Shown here piece after piece: positions 40,702-53,110 of a stretch of DNA of 64,000 bases. Positions within the stretch are counted from its first letter, which is position 1. Every line of letters begins with the position of its first letter. Source of the DNA: Pyrenopolyporus hunteri (Eukaryota; Ascomycota; Sordariomycetes; Xylariales; Hypoxylaceae); the NCBI GenBank assembly GCA_902806595.1, contig CADCXC010000035.1, positions 1 to 64,000 of the forward strand. Direction: 5' to 3'. The position numbers and the translations under genes are program-made. Below the pieces are notes generated by a model, which was not told the DNA's origin, did no database searches, and saw only the letters and a program-made list of their open reading frames with translations.

Positions 40702-41640
40702 ATGTTTTCCACAGTAGTTCTCATCAGCGGTGCCAACAGGGGCTTAGGAAAGGGCCTCCTCGAGCACTTTGCGGCCAAAGAGAATCACATCGTCATCGCC
40801 GCCAACCGCGACCCGGAACACCCCACTTCAAAGCCCTTAGGGACCTTCCCACTGGCCCAGAGAGTCGTATTATCGTTATCAAGATCGACGCCACCGTCGA
40901 ATCTGACGCGGCTACCGCTGCCCAGGAACTCATTTCTACCCACGGGATCCAGCATATAGACGTCGTGATCGCCAACGCCGGCATCGCCTCCTTGTATCTC
41001 AAGGTTTCGGAACTCAAGACGTCCGACTTGTACGCACACATCTTCCCTAACGTATTCGTGACTCTCTGACTGTACCCAGCGGCGTTTTCACTCCTAAAAA
41101 GTCTGCAAATCCCAAGTACGTGACTATCGACTCCGGAGCAGCGTGTTTTGAGGTACGTTGCCCTCCCCCCCGTTTGACGACGCCAGATATACCCAATGCT
41201 AACACGTTCGCGTAGTAAGCATAATCCTTCGTCTGGCTCCTTGCCGAGACACTTATACTGTCTAAGACAAACCCAATAAACCCAAAAAATCTAGGCCTCT
41301 GATTCCCATCCCAAACGCCGCGTACGCGCCAACCAAGACCATGTCCCATTGGTTCACCAGGAAGATCAACGGCGAGGAAGACTGGCCCACGGCTATCACC
41401 GCCGACCCAGGGTGAGTAGCCTCAGTTTATCGCTTCAAGCACTGTAATAACCTCTTCATCACAGCTGGGTCCAAACTGATCTAGGCAACGCCACCGCCCG
41501 CTCCGTGGGCCTCGAGCAAGACCCCGTATCGATCGATGAATCCTGCAGTGGCATCGTCAAGTTAATTGAAGGCGCTGCCTACCAAGGAGTCTCACGGCGG
41601 AAATGAGATCCGCTACGACGGGGCGCAGACGGGATGGTAG
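40702..41640 (+). pseudogene. Broken short-chain dehydrogenase/reductase
   Basis: The reading starts with ATG 40702 and the nucleotide-binding motif GANRGLGKG, then AANRDP. It continues in another frame from about 40866 (KIDATVES ... HIDVVIANAGIASLYLK), reaches an in-frame TGA at 41067-41069, loses one A in the run at 41096-41100, and continues with NPKYVTIDSGAA. After an intron the active-site YAPTK is present, then ADPGWVQTDLGNATA across a 53-base intron (41412-41464). A further one-base shift at 41580 precedes the C-terminus HGGNEIRYDGAQTGW and TAG. At least three frameshifts and one nonsense codon make it dead. The fold matches fungal SDRs related to norsolorinic acid ketoreductase-like enzymes; the substrate is unknown. 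It converges on the laccase. Confidence 0.85.
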
Positions 41641-41974
41641 GAGAGTTGGAACCCCGCCAGGTACCGGACGCAGAAATTCGGATGAATGTATTATTCCTCA
41701 ACTTAGCTCCACTCATCCGTTTTTTAGGCATATAGAAGTGTTTACATAGAAGATTACTCGGCGCGTTGGGTGTTTGTCGTCGTTCGAGTCTAAGACGTGC
41801 TCATGAAGTGTGTTTGGCTCGGTTCCCCTTGACCCGGCCTCGAAACCGCCTTGAATGTAATATATGAACGCGAGAACTAAAACAACGCCTACGACACTGT
41901 ATACCAATCCTCGCTACCTTTTCCCCACCCCACCCCCTTTACCTCCTCCATTACCCTTCTCGCTCTCACTCCAG
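41641..41974. other. Short gap between convergent genes
   Basis: It holds the 3' regions of the dehydrogenase pseudogene and the laccase. A CCCCACCCCACCCCC-like pyrimidine stretch near 41922-41945 is upstream of nothing visible on the plus strand. Confidence 0.4.
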
Positions 41975-43957
41975 CTACTTAACCTTCAACCCGCTATCGA
42001 TCTGATTCGGCCTGGCGCCGGACGTGAACTCGTTCCACTCGCGGCAGGTGCGGCGGACGTCGAGCGGGACCTCGAAGGCGCGGCGGACGAGCTCGTCGGG
42101 CTGGAAGAGCATCTGCGCGAAGAAGCCGGCGGACGCGTGCCAGGTGACGTGGCAGTGGAACGGCCAGACGCCCGGGCTCTGCGACGCGTCCAGCTGCACC
42201 ACGATGTGCCCGTACGCGCTGACCATCTGCACGTCCCGCCGCATCGGGTTCGCCGTGTTGAACCCCGCCGCCGCCCCGTCCGCTTCCGAGTAGTCCCCCG
42301 GCCCAGCGGCTAGGACGAACATGCTGAGACCGTGGGCGTGGATTGGGTGGGCCCTAAGATGGTTTTTTTGTTAGTATGATAGTTGGGGAGGAGTTTGGGT
42401 TATAGGTATGGGCATATATATTCAGGGGGTTGAGGAACTCACGATTTTGTGGGGTTGTTCACTATGAGGCGGATAGACGTGTTGGTGCCGAAATCTAGTA
42501 TATTAGCCTCGTCCGGGAACTGATACCCCTTATTCTCGTAGATCCGGAGGAGGGTTGGATTATTGTAATCCACCCTCGCGGAAACGCCCTATCATATTAC
42601 TGTGTAAGAGCGTTTATAAACGGGGCAGTCAAGAATGGGAGAAAACCTACACCGAATTCCCAAAGGGGGCTCCCGCTCGAATTGACGTAGTTGCTGATAT
42701 CCATATGTTGTGTCCACGATGGCTCAGGTATACTTACGCGGTAGTACGGTTCGGTGAGGGCTAGGTCGTCATTCGCGCAGGTGCCTGGATCCGGGATATC
42801 CCAAGGTGTACTAGTCGGCATGGAATTAACGTCAGCATCGTCGTAATAGATAGCCGCAAGGGCCAACGGTTGCTTCGAGCTGGAACACGACGTTATGTTT
42901 GCTCGCAGCCAAAACGTGGATCCGGGTTGGGCATGGGCGTGAACGACGACATCGACTCGCTGTCCGACGCCGAGGGTGATGACCTGGGTATCGTAGGGCT
43001 CGATCGCAACGAGATCATTAGAAATGACAGTCATGTTGTGTTCGTCAATAGAGATGCGCTGCGTGCCCTCTGCTCCAGTGTTGATGAATCGCAGACGGTG
43101 AAGCATGCCCGGACGAAAGCGAAATTTAGACAGGCCAGCGTTTTCGGTACATGTTGCCTCTTCGGTAGCATCATCCGTGCTGCAGTCAAAATTCATCTTC
43201 CCATTAATCAAATTGTTATCTGAATAGATACGTCCGGTAGTGCCCGAGGCCATGGCATTTCCTACAGACGTCAGGTAGTCGCTGTGATACCAGTCTAAAT
43301 TAATATCAGTGAATAGCTCTTCGGGGCTCTTGTTTAAGCACATAAGGTATGCATACCATTTACCATAATTGGGCCAAGGTCGATGTCGTAGTCCATATTC
43401 CTTGGGCCATAGACGACGACCGGTCCGTAGATACCCCCAGCATACTGAGCAGAGTAGTGAGAATGATACCAAGTTGTACCGTAGATCTCGGCTCGAAACC
43501 TGTACGTGAAACTCTTCCCCGGAGCAATTGGACATTGGGAGACGCCAGGTACGCCGTCCATCCAAGGCGACTTAGACTGCAGGAATCCGTGCCAATGGAG
43601 CCCCGTACCCTCCCGCGGAACTTCCTCCATAGAGTTCGTAACCTTCACCTCGATGAAGTCGCCCCAGTTGGCTTCGATCAACGGACCCGGATATTGGTCA
43701 TTCACGAGCAGTACTTGCTTCTGGTACCCGTCAGGTGCGATCGTCCCTCGACTAATGTTGAAGTCATATTTACGCGTCACGCCGGTGAGCGGGGCGTCGG
43801 TATAAGGGTTAGCAGTCTTGGCCAACCTATTGCCCCATGGGGGATTCCTGTATCCATCTCCTCGACCACTATTGCCGACTATCCAGAATGGGAGCGTTGG
43901 CGCTAAGAGCGTGCCCCAGAGCGACTTTCTAAGAAACAGCCAAGTTAACTTCCATAT
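41975..43957 (-). pseudogene. Ascomycete laccase, start codon missing
   Basis: Exons 43957-43357, 43294-42651, 42588-42443 and 42353-41975 join in phase, with introns of 62, 62 and 89 bases, to about 589 residues, a normal laccase length. All four copper motifs are intact: HWHGF (121-125), WYHSHYSAQY (164-173), HPIHAHG (466-472) and HCHVTWHASAGF (530-541), with Phe at the axial position ten after Cys531. Near the C-terminus DSGL is followed by KVK, like the processing site of ascomycete laccases. The N-terminus is hydrophobic (WKLTWLFLRKSLWGTLLAPT). No ATG precedes it in frame. An ATA lies at 43957-43955, where CAT to TAT on the plus strand, a CpA to TpA change, would have removed an ATG. Alternatives are a frameshift after the MGKIAPV frame just upstream, or an unseen first exon. 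Laccases oxidise phenols, pigments or lignin. Confidence 0.85.
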
Positions 43958-45849
43958 GATCTTAGCCGAGAGCGCCTACCGGTGCTATCTTACCCATTTT
44001 GTGCACTTGAAGAGAGTTCTCCGACCAGACTACAACAAGAATTAAGGAAACCCATTACGAAGACATTAACGATTGGACGGCTTCAAGGAAGCCAAAGAGT
44101 TAAATGAATGACACGACTACCCGGAGCGACCATGCGGTAGCTCGAAGAAACTGTACATGAATCAGAACTTGCGTTACAGTGGGAGAGGGCTAGCCCGTTA
44201 TATGATAAGCAACTTGGAGGCTTCGTCTATCCCCGTAAGGGAAAGTTGTTCCAGAGCAGGGTATGCGGGCGCTTTGAGACATATACATTATCCCTTCCTC
44301 GGGCCCATAGGGGGTTCATTCCCTAGGAATCGCGTTTTCGTCGGCGTCATCGACATTGTTGAAATACATGGGCTATAAGAGGTTGGTTACACCCCGAGCC
44401 TGCCAATGGTTAGATGAGACCACAGGAAAGTTATCAAGCCTGGGTCATACCAGAGGGGCGGAAGCCGCTCAGTCCTAAATGCTGAAGAATTGTTGCTGCT
44501 CCGAGGGCGGGCATGGTGCAAACAGCCGATTAAGTCGCTTCCTTACCGCCAGCCGCCACCGGGAAGCTATCGACAGGTCATAGTAGCCTACCGAGATCGC
44601 TCGTAACACCGATGTGCTTGAGGCTGACGGAGCGAGAATATCAATATTTACTACTATTCGATGATGGGTGTCTTAAGCCTCAAGACATTAGAAGTATGTA
44701 GGAGTCGGATAGTGTCTGAGACAGTCGCACGAGTCTACTACCATTTCCACCGTACTACGCGTCCTATTCCCTTCAATAACACGGGGCTTCGGCCGACGTC
44801 ACGGAAGTTTCCTCAATAGAGAGCGCGTCGGACCCAGCAGTATTTATCCAAGGAAATTGCTTGCCAAGTACGGCCAAAATGCGTAACGGAATGGTAGCGG
44901 ATTTAAAGTTGGAAGTAAAGAGAACCATTCTAGAACTGATGAAAAAGACAAGAAGGATGAACATGAAAATGACGGACCAGTGTCTTCTGGATTGGCCAGA
45001 TAATGGACGATTGATCTCAATCGCACTCTTCCAAGTGCGATTTCGAAGAATTAATAGTAGTTTCTTTTAGGGGAATCTGGCAAAGACGTGGTGTCCGGAG
45101 ATTTGATGGGGTAGGCCACATAGTACGACTTCGTACACGAAATGAGACAAATATAGAGAGGCTGGCAACCTAAAGATCGAGAAAAAAAAAAGTATAAACG
45201 GTGAGGCGCATCCGATTCGAGAGATACCAGAGTCGGTCAGTTCCTCGGTACGGCCCAACAGGTCATCTCAGCTTTCTCGACTTCAAGCCGTCTGAGGTTC
45301 GCTCGGATTTGATACAATAGCGATTAATTGCTTGATATGTTGGAGTCGAGGATGGAGCCGTCGCTTTTTATTATCACAACGTGCCAAGAGGCTTCATTTA
45401 AGGCTGTCCTGTGCCTTAGAGCTGTTTTGCGATTAGCTTATATACAAATGCTCGGTATAGTACAACCGCCCCGGCTGATAGAGCTGACGGTAACGCCGTA
45501 GGCTCAATGCGAGGCGTCAACCACCAGGCTTCAATCTAGCACGCTATTAAGAATAGCGTAAATTCCATGAAGAATAAGTTAGTCTCATCCCAAATGTCGA
45601 TTAAACCCCTTCGCTGCATTATAAAGCCAAGCGAGGGTTTATACGCTTGGTTTCATGGGCGTTGTCTCTAGCCTAGACACCGTCATCGAACCAGGAGATA
45701 AGGGGAGTCTTATTGATTCCGCGGTCGATATGAGCCTGGCTGTGGAGGCATGATAAAAGGCCGTCGTTGCGCTCTTGCAAAGGCTTCGACAGCGATTGGG
45801 GATGAATCGGTTCTGATGACACTGCCAATCGACATAAAAAAGCTATGTG
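43958..45849. other. Intergenic, no gene seen
   Basis: No recognisable gene on either strand. A Lys/Met-rich frame around 44861-45070 and a 73-codon frame at 44157-44378 have no supporting motif. Confidence 0.5.
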
Positions 45850-46330
45850 GAAAATGGTCAGTCGAGCGAGCATTGCGCCTGGTTTCGGTGGATCGTAGAC
45901 TTTGCATACCCGAACGTAGCACCAGACCCCAACATATATTGGCCTAACGTTCTCATGATACCATTCGTCCCAGCGCCATATCTAAATATATTGACGGTTC
46001 CTATCCGCGACAAGTCAGTCACCTGGGATCGGCGAGGTACGTGAGGCCTGGGGCGGGGTTGAAGCGTACCGAAGATGAAGCCGATGATAACGCCAACAGC
46101 TATAGAATCGGTTAGTAGAAGCCAGCTGCAACCATCGTCAACCAAGACATATCGAGGTCACATACTGCCACCCATCATAGCTCCCATCTTGACTAGGGGT
46201 AGAACATTGTTAGCAATTCCTAGTCTTTGCGCATCCAGAGCTCCGTTAATTACGAACGTTTGTCCATGGTGGAGGGGCCTTGGGGCCCGCGGTTCGCTGG
46301 CATCGGCGGCATCGTGAGCTGATTGGGATA
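45850..46330 (-). pseudogene. Possible decayed membrane transporter
   Basis: Minus-strand frames contain coding-like pieces in order: HHGQTFVINGALDAQRLGIA, a stop, a hydrophobic segment (SIAVGVIIGFIFGT), TVNI, GAGTNGI, and in a shifted frame IYVGVWCYVR. The order and spacing recall the last part of oligopeptide (OPT) transporters, where a membrane segment is followed by a cytosolic loop, a NIP-like motif and another membrane segment. The match is weak and rests on my reading alone. If real, it has at least one stop and one frameshift. Confidence 0.2.
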
Positions 46331-48324
46331 TCGTCAGTCTAACCTGGGGCGGGGACTAGATGGGTCCTTTGCGATCGTATAGACCGTACAATTTGGCGAT
46401 TTGGATCAGTATTGGAGGAGTTGAAGCTCTATACAGAGTGCTGAGTTGAATTTTAACGGCCGGTGGGGGGCGCCGCTCCGAGCTCTTGATTCTCGTCGCT
46501 CTCGTCGATCTCGTCCCGAGGCTTTTGGGAAAATCATGAAATGATTTCATAAATCAGCCGTTGTAAAGCCGAACCCACCGAATCTCTTGGCGCAACTTGG
46601 GACGATTTATCGATAAGCAGAAAAGGAATACGTAGCTAAATTCTGGCATGTGCTGAGGCATGCGATTACGTAAAAAGAGTTGGTTCAGACACCTAACCAT
46701 CTTGAGAGGTGTGTCACGTGATATGGGGTAACGCTTCTCTGTCCTGTTTGGAGTACGTGATACATTCTTATACGTCTGTACGAGTATCCAGGTACACAGT
46801 ACGATTGGTATCTCCGTACATGCCTCACCATACCTTGCATCGCGTCGCATATGCCTGCGCCCCCCTTCCTTACTGTATTGTACGTACATACAAATTGGCT
46901 TAGGTGTATGTAAATATACATACGTAGTATAATTCCTTCAGTGATTGGGTACGCGGTTTCAGAGGAATGTTGCGGTTAGGTATAGTCTCAGAATGTTCGC
47001 GCACTTGGTTAGTTATAATATTGTGATTCCATGTCCTAGGAGTTCGATGCCTGAATGTATTCATACATGACTGTACATGAACTTGTACCTACGCGCATAT
47101 GTACCTATATGTACAATAGGTTAGATATACTATTAGTAGGTAGTAACTATAGCAGTTCGATGTTGTAATGTAAGTCGATAGGAGGTAACCATGCCATGCA
47201 CTATAGCCAAACCACGATGCTTTAAACTGGATAACATAATCCTGCCTGCCAATTACACGCACCGGTTATCCGACAATGACCACATGCATTCGCTACGGTA
47301 ACGAAAGACTAGAAAAGAAGGGTGGGAAGGAAGGGACAAAGAAAAGCAAAAGGAAGAGGAAGAGGAAAGAGAGAAGAGTATAGATGGAATTTGCGGCTCT
47401 CCTCGGGCTCGCGATTCGTTGTGTCGACCCCACGTTGTTGCCACACTAGAATGTGCTTAGGCCCATAAAGCGCTTAACCTAGCCAAGTACATACCGCCCT
47501 GCCCATCGCTCTCTGTATCGTACATCGCATCCTGGGTGGGTACAGGTGGGCATGTACCTACCTATGTACAGTATAGTACCTAGGTACCTAGGTGATTGCA
47601 CTAACCCGCATGTAGGTAGGTAGAAACATAGGTGAACATTCACGTTTCCAAATCGCTACATGTACCTACCACCACTAATCATCAGTACCTTGTACCGGGT
47701 AGACTCCCTGAAAGTTGAGCCAGACTAGACCCGAACCTCGACGGGGGCCCTGGGGCGGAAACTCCAAATCTTTGAACAACCACAAACCGCCGTCCTCTCG
47801 CTCCTCTCACATCGCCCAGAAAGAAAAAAATAAAGTCCTGTACCTTAATAATTCGTCCATATTTCCCAACCACACATCGTCGCCGCCTAGATACCCCCCC
47901 TTATCGGATCGCATGGTATGTGTCCCAAACGTCCCAGACGTCCCAAACCTCTTTTTCCATTACCCGCGCACAAATCACATTTAACGTGGACCCTCACGAC
48001 CCCCGGCGTGCCCCTAAGCAAATAGAAGCCAAATCCAGCTCCCCATCGCCCTCGTTCCGACTTATGGGACCCCCCTTAACTAACCAATTTTTTTTATCAC
48101 CGCTTTAGAGAATAACATCAGCAAACATTTGGCCTGCGAGAAACATCTCTATTCCCCGATCGCTTCTTCCCATCCGTACGCTTATTTTGCACCTGAGTGG
48201 TCCCGGTCGCGTGCATGATCAGCAGAGGGAGCCCGCTTAACCCTCCGACTCGGCTCCTTCATCCACCGCGTCTCCATCCACACGCTCCCTTGCCATCTCC
48301 CATTCTGTCCCGTTGCTCTTCCTC
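46331..48324. other. Intergenic and FHA-gene upstream region
   Basis: It has dense GTACCT/GTACGT repeats at 46880-47150 and 47520-47670, including AGTACCTAGGTACCTAGGTG at 47575. A purine-rich tract lies at 47310-47390, and GTCCCA-type 10-base units are repeated three times at 47922-47948. The last few hundred bases are probably promoter and leader of the FHA gene. No gene is visible. Confidence 0.5.
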
Positions 48325-50666
48325 ATGACGGCTGTCGCGAGCCCGCCAAACTTTTCTCAGCACAATCGGTCGGTATGGAGTATTAACGGCGGACACGCTG
48401 GTCAGATCAATCCCATGAATCCTGACGAGTTAAACCGCATGTTTCTACCCCGGAAGAACTTGCAGCGGAACAACTCGTCTTCATCCATTTCCTCGACCTC
48501 ATCCGTATCTTCGACATCTACTATCGCCACGACCGGCTCCCAGACGAATGGCAACTCTATGCCAAATCCAAATGACATGGGCGCGTGGAGTAATGGTACT
48601 GGATCCCGAAAACGACCCCAGCCGAAAGCTCCGTGGCCAGCCCCCAAACCAGATGCCCAGTCCGACTTTGTCAGAATGTCTGCAGGGCGTCCGCAGCTGG
48701 TTACCGGGTTGAACGGATCAACGCCGATGCATTCGGCTTCGCCAGTGTTGCCCTCCCAGGGTATGATTGCCGCGCAACAGGGCATGTCCCGCCCCATGAC
48801 CGACTCTTTGCCTACCGGAAATCAGCCTGTCCTATATCTCCTATCTCTAAACGGCACCTTCGAGCGCAAGACGATCTCTGTCCCATTCTCTCCTGATACC
48901 CTTAGGATTGGTCGTCAGACGAATGCCAAGACAGTTCCTACTCCAATTAATGGTTTCTTCGACTCGAAAGTCCTTTCTCGTCAACATGCGGAGATCTGGG
49001 CCGACCGCCAGGGGAAGATATGGATTCGCGATGTCAAGTCGTCGAACGGTACCTTCGTCAATGGTACGCGACTGTCGCAAGAGAATCGCGAGTCCGAGCC
49101 GCACGAGTTACAAACCGGAGATCATCTCGAGTTAGGTATTGATATTGTGAGCGAGGACCAAAAAACTGTCGTACATCACAAGGTAGCAGCGAAGGTCGAA
49201 CACGCAGGCTTCCTGAGCCCTTCGAGTAATCTCCTTGATATGAATTTTGGTGATCTTGACCCTGCCAATGGCTCTATGATGATGATGGGTCCGCAGGGTG
49301 CTATTCCTGTTCGACCACGAGCCGGAAGCCAAGCTTCCATGGCAAGTAACGGACGAATTGTCGCGGGTGGCAGCATGATGGGGTCACAGGGAAACGCCAT
49401 GGGCCATCAACGAGGCTTGTTCTTTTCGCCCATCAGTACTGAGCAGATTGTAAAACGCCTTCAGGTGAGCATATATAAAACCTATCGCTCGCCATGGATG
49501 ACCTCTAACTCTACGTCTAGCATGAGATGCGGACTCAACGTCTCCAATCCCAAGATCTGGGCCGGACGAACCAATTTGTGCAGGGACTCCTAACCAAAGA
49601 CGACATAAAAGATAGCGAGAAGCCGGAGGTAGCTGAGCAGCCGCGATCGCAAATAATCAACGGAAACGGGATATCGTTCAGGTCTGACAACAAAACTAGA
49701 TTTTCCGATCCCCCGGCACCTCCGCCGCAGCAGCCTTTACCTGAGAAGCCGGATGTCCCGTCCCTAAAGCGAGGTACCACCGAACGTCCCAAGCAGCCTA
49801 ATAACCAGAATATGTCGCCGATCAGGCAGGATGGCAACACGAGCCAGATCCTACAACTAACAGAAGCGCTAAATAATGCCAAACGGGAAATAGAAACGCA
49901 GAGCTCGCGCATGCGAGACCTTGAAGAAACTCTGCAGAAAGAGCGGCAAGCTAGAGAACTTGCTGAGGAATTGGCCAGAAGATTAGAAGAAGCGGCAACT
50001 ACGAAGACGAATGGCGTCCCGGTAAAACCAGAAAATCAGGACACCGCCCTGGAGGCAGCCTTTGAGCCGCCCATGGATGAAACGCTAGCTCCCGTAGCTA
50101 ATGGCATATCTAGCGATGATGAGAAGACGGTGCCTCCTCAGGCCGAAGTTATCGAAGCATCCGCAACACACTTACATGCTAAGATCGAGTCGATGCTATT
50201 AGAGATAAAGGACCTACGGCAGCAGCTTGAGGCCTCTAAACAGCGAGCCGAGACGGCGGAAGCAGAAAGAGATGCGGATCGCCAGAGTCTAGCCGAAAAG
50301 GCTTTACAGATCCGAAGAGAGGTCGAGGCCAGAGAAGCAATCGCGCAAGAGAAGGCTTTGCTGGAGTCCCGTGTCATTGCGAATTCTAATAACACGAGTA
50401 CGATTTCTAAGGAATTGTCTATGGCCAGGACATCATCGTCAGGCTCGAGGCAAGACCAATCAAGTGTCAGCGAACCTAATGACCAGCCTACGCTGTCAAG
50501 GGCCAATACCATAACGCCACATTCTGCGGCGCCTAGTCTTTTACCACACGACCAGGTATTGGCGAACACCATACCTTATGCGTCGATGATGGGCGTTGTC
50601 CTTATCGGCATGGGCTTGATGGCTTATATAAACGGATGGCAGCCGCAGCCGAGACTCGACCGATGA
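48325..50666 (+). CDS. ham-4: FHA-domain STRIPAK protein (HAM-4/PRO45, SLMAP-like)
   Basis: Two exons, 48325-49464 and 49521-50666, with a 56-base intron (CTAAC branch), give 761 residues. A low-complexity Ser/Thr-rich region (50-75) precedes an FHA domain at about 168-280 with the key motifs GR (196-197), SRQH (218-221) and SSNGTFVNG (239-247), which bind phosphothreonine. The second exon has long coiled-coil stretches (QLTEALNNAKREIETQSSRM; KIESMLLEIKDLRQQLEASK). Near the end a single membrane helix (about 731-750, PYASMMGVVLIGMGLMAYI) is followed by a short polar tail, so it is a tail-anchored protein. This is the layout of SLMAP, yeast Far9/Far10 (Vps64) and fungal HAM-4/PRO45, a STRIPAK subunit needed for cell fusion and fruiting. 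The start was chosen at the first ATG before the conserved body. Intact. Confidence 0.88.
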
Positions 50667-53110
50667 GCTGCTCAGCTATTGCACAGACCGGCTGACTTAA
50701 TATATCCCGCTCTCGTACCGTCACGGTTGGTTAGCTGATGAGCTGCACCCTCACTTTTACACTTTACGACCTGTTTTTTCCCTTTGTACCTATTCTATAA
50801 TATCCTCGTTCGACTTTCATGTCTTCAGATACTGGTCTCTTTGTACGGCATCATTTTGGAACCGGCGTTAGGGTAGCGGCAAAGCGGTTACGTCAAGATG
50901 GCTACCGGTCTATGGGAGTTACATCCTTTTTCTCTATCTCAGCATCAATGATCATGCGGTCGACCCGTCGGCCTCTAGGATGTGGTTCATTTGTGGTAGG
51001 ATACGGAAAAAAAAGGAAATACGCCGGACTGAGACGGCCCTATCATGAATATAGTGGCTAACAATTGCAACTTTGTACGTCTTCAAAACATAGGCGTCCG
51101 CTACCAGCAAGCTCGATTCTACATTGTCGCAAGACTTGGTAGGTGATACGCTGCACCGCCTCGTACCTCGACGAAGAGGTGGCATATTATTCGCAGAGGT
51201 AGCTATAAGGACGACAAGATAGTTCTATTCGCACTCCCGCTGTACTCATGATAGGGGGATTATCTGTACATAGTTGTAGAAAGTGTATGATCCACTAGAT
51301 GACATCCAACCCTTCAAAATCTGCAGTGTGACGCTCGAGACGATTCGATGGATAACCAGGTAAGCCACTACCTTGCATAATCCATGTAATGTCGCGTATC
51401 GTATATGTATTTCAAAGTTGCGATTCCTACACTCGCGACAATGATATGGTATGGTTCCTCACAGCATTAGAGGGAGTTCCTGGGTAAGGACCTAGATTAT
51501 GTATACCTATTGAGGCCGTACGTATCTCCCATTAGAAAATTAAAAGTCGCGATGACGGTTGAAGTAAACTTCAGTCCGGCTTGCTTAGGTACCTAGGTAG
51601 CTGAGTCGATAGTAAATCGTGTAGCTTTTTGTTGTGGTTTCTAACGGCCCTTCTCACTCGGATTGGTATATTTACCTAGTAATTGGCCATATTATAAGCG
51701 AATTCCTGCATATTCGTAGGCAACCATTAATCTCATTCGGGTTGTTCATAATATCTTCGATAGAGGGTAAGTTCCCGATATGATCCAGTCATCATCGCGT
51801 CCAGACGGACGTTTCGACAGCAACTAGGTAATACTATTATATCCGCTGCTTCTATCACTCTCTCGGTACATCTCATTACTGTTTATTGGAGTATATTATT
51901 CAAAGCTCTTCGAATACAAAAACAACCCCTGGTGCAAGAATCGCGCTGGGACAGATTACTACTACCCGTTCTGCTCCACTGGTCGCGAAAGAATAAGACG
52001 GTAAGACAAGGCCAGTCGGAACTCAAGAGGAGTATCCCCGTACTATTGGAGCGGTATGAATATCATATATTAATACAGAGGGAATTTCTCGCCGACGACG
52101 TTTCGACACTTCTTACTTCACCGCGATTCGAGGGTTGGGATGCGGTCGGCATATTTTCGTTTAAGGGGTATGGAGACCCATAGATGGTTCTTGATAGATT
52201 CGAATTTAATTCTAGGTAAGCATTCGTTTACATCCTTTATCGTTTCTTTTATTCACATCCCGTCCGAATATCGTCTCATAATCCGATTACCCCCTTTCCA
52301 GTACTTCAGTTGGCCGATATGTTGTGTCCACAGCGTGGCACGGTGTCCCACAGCACATCTTCACCAAAGACCTAATCCACCGTCCCCATTCTCTTATATC
52401 TCTTCTGGAGACCCCGAAGGCTGCTTTTCAAGTTAAGCGCGGTGTAAGCCTAGCCTCCTCATCGCGATCTTTCCTGTGCTGTCAAATTTCCGAATTTATC
52501 GCAGTGGAACCCGTCCAATAGCTTCAATACGAGATCAGCCAATGGTCAAGGCTCAACCATTCGTTATTTCCCAAGAGGGTAACAATCCCACCTCACCTTC
52601 TCGTTTTTCATCCACGCTCGATCAAGCCTTTTCCACTTTTCCATCTATATACTATCAGAAGAGAGGATGCAAAAAACTCGGTGACATTTGGGGAAAACAA
52701 TGTACTTATTCTAGAAAAACCAACACTTATCGTATTTTTTTAGGGATTCTTCATAGGGCCTAAACCACGGAATCGCTACGGTTGGTACGGGTTCGGTCCC
52801 TCTCCCCACATCACTGAGAGGTGCAGATATTTGCATATCTGTCTACGTATATATAGGTACAGATCGTAATTACCGTTACATATTCTCTCCTGAACCCTAG
52901 CCTTAATCGCAATTGGATCATTCCGCGATTCAACAGCCCGCCCGATTGTGACCTTACTGACTCCTAGGGCAACTATTTCAGGGAAAGCTTCACCCCGCCC
53001 TAAAGACACCCCTTGTAGCTCACATAGAACGCAGACGCGATCTTCAGCCGGTCGTCCAATTCCAAATGTCGCTATATTCCAATAGCATACGCGACGTTAA
53101 TAATACCCAA
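50667..53110. other. Intergenic, no gene supported
   Basis: A TAGGTACCTAGGTAG motif lies at 51585-51600. Several frames of 60-98 codons occur between 51930 and 52763 (one with coding-like Ser/Pro composition near 52300-52500), but none matches a family I know and none has a convincing intron structure. Confidence 0.45.

Noticed and set aside
41864..42313. 149-codon plus-strand frame
   Set aside because: It is antisense to the last laccase exon, whose minus-strand copper motifs are unmistakable.
43349..43906. 185-codon plus-strand frame
   Set aside because: Antisense to laccase exon 1.
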